From positions 1 to 5,585 of the forward strand of contig DONH01000250.1 in the NCBI GenBank assembly GCA_003509235.1: a stretch of DNA of 5,585 nucleotides, written 5' to 3'. The notes below the pieces were generated by a model. The model had not been told where the DNA came from. It searched no databases and worked only from the letters and a program-made list of their open reading frames with translations. How positions within the stretch are numbered: the first letter of the stretch is position 1; every line of letters starts with the position of its first letter. This document shows positions 4,862 to 5,585 of the stretch, in pieces. The stretch is from Planctomycetaceae bacterium (GTDB lineage: Bacteria > Planctomycetota > Planctomycetia > Pirellulales > UBA1268). Made by a program: the position numbers and the translations under genes.

Positions 4862-5585
4862 ATGACTATTGACTTTCAGTATCTTTCTCCAGGGCTTACT
4901 CCAGAATTAAACGCACTTACGCTTGATGAACTCTGCCAGCACTACAAGACACATTATTCGAACTTTGTTCTAGATGAGAACATTGGGTCTTACTATTTCA
5001 AAAGATTTGCTGAGGATGTGAATTTAGCCAAACATTCTGAAGCGATTGCCTGTTTCATGCACGTGACCAAGAGTTTGCATTTGATGGACCCGTTCAATGT
5101 TTCTGTCGGGAACGTCATGCTGCAGTTAGCTTATTCTCCTTTATTGAAAATGAGACTGAAAATTCTGTCTCACATGTCTCCGGGCAACAACTTTCTTCAA
5201 TCCATAACGCGGCTCATAAGCGCAGGAAGCATAGACAACGCTCGTACGAAAATCTTGAGAGAACTCTCTGTCAATCCGGGGAATGTCTTTTTGGGTGTTG
5301 TCCTTTATGAGTTGGATGTAGAACATGGTATAAGTTCTCATGACTGGCTTCCTTCTTTTGCACCTCACAAGGAACTTCGCCTGCCATGGCAACAACGGGT
5401 GGCATATTTGGCTGCCAAAGGCGGAAGAGTCGAAGAGGCTCTTACTCATTTTCAATCTCTGCCAGAAGAGTCTCGAACAAATGAACTGCTCTTAAACGCA
5501 ATTGCATCTTGTTCCCTCTTGCAAAACGACACCTCAACAGCCCACACGCTACTTGAGACTTCGCTCAAGCTCGCCCCATCACAGT
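4862..5585 (+). CDS. TPR-like protein, possibly the N-terminal part of a TPR/glycosyltransferase; runs off the right edge
   Basis: ATG 4862 follows AAGGA (4851-4855) at six-base spacing, and the frame stays open for 241 codons to the window end. The visible part starts MTIDFQYLSPGLTPELNALT and has no signal peptide or membrane helix, so it is cytoplasmic. It is mostly amphipathic helix. The clearest TPR-like hairpins are residues 177-200, with AYLAAKGGRVEEALTHFQSL, and 208-240, ending in THTLLETSLKLAPSQ-like spacing (AHTLLETSLKLAPSQ). The motifs LDENIGSYYFKRF (37-49) and LMDPFNVSVGNVML (74-87) remind me of the N-terminal region of long Desulfovibrio proteins that carry TPRs followed by a GT-A glycosyltransferase domain, some near flagellar or surface-glycan loci. 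This is remembered similarity. The diagnostic catalytic domain would lie outside the window. The gene is divergent from marR and has its own promoter-like sequence, so it is probably unrelated to the efflux unit. Confidence 0.8.
   Translation, partial: MTIDFQYLSPGLTPELNALTLDELCQHYKTHYSNFVLDENIGSYYFKRFAEDVNLAKHSEAIACFMHVTKSLHLMDPFNVSVGNVMLQLAYSPLLKMRLKILSHMSPGNNFLQSITRLISAGSIDNARTKILRELSVNPGNVFLGVVLYELDVEHGISSHDWLPSFAPHKELRLPWQQRVAYLAAKGGRVEEALTHFQSLPEESRTNELLLNAIASCSLLQNDTSTAHTLLETSLKLAPSQ

Noticed and set aside
5141..5455. Minus-strand 104-codon frame at the right end
   Set aside because: Antisense to the TPR-like gene, which has a good start and runs unbroken through it.

Overview
The window looks like an accessory or island-edge segment from a mid-GC deltaproteobacterium, probably Desulfovibrionales. 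That assignment rests on remembered family resemblance only: the integrase remnant at the left edge and the TPR-type protein at the right edge both read like proteins from that order. No rRNA, tRNA or CRISPR array was seen.

Left part (1-2318). The minus strand at the left edge carries a tyrosine recombinase (integrase) remnant. It holds the catalytic-arginine region but is broken by a one-base frameshift and lacks a recognisable N-terminal domain. Two plus-strand genes for small exported proteins of unknown function follow (384-842 and about 1285-1971). Each mature protein has three cysteines. The first gene ends at a strong intrinsic terminator (852-885). Between the two genes lies a protein-like reading frame interrupted by three TAG codons spaced exactly 60 bases apart. 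After the second gene, a 347-base convergent spacer contains a perfect 24-nt palindrome flanked by A/T tracts, the likely shared terminator with the gene arriving from the right. Positions 241-383 hold only the 5' flank of the first exported-protein gene.

Central part (2319-4408, all minus strand). This is a regulator-transporter unit. A MarR-family repressor gene (4372 down to 3911) is followed by an MFS drug-exporter-like gene (3566 down to 2319). Three copies of a GTTTA-N5-TAAAC palindrome lie in front of the two genes: one at the marR start and two in the 344-base gap. In each copy one half-site (TAAAC) sits where a -10 element would be. The marR promoter would start transcription almost on the ATG, suggesting a leaderless mRNA and autorepression. 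The operator nearest the transporter is followed by a near-ideal ribosome binding site, a 9-codon leader ORF with an A6 run, and an overlapping 53-codon ORF whose end overlaps the transporter start. This arrangement suggests translational coupling or attenuation. The simplest reading is that MarR represses both genes until it binds a small molecule that the pump exports.

Right part (4409-5585). A spacer of about 450 bases with no convincing gene holds a promoter-like sequence. It leads into a plus-strand gene starting at 4862 with a good ribosome binding site, which runs off the window. Its 241 visible residues are helical and TPR-like, resembling the N-terminal part of Desulfovibrio TPR/glycosyltransferase proteins.
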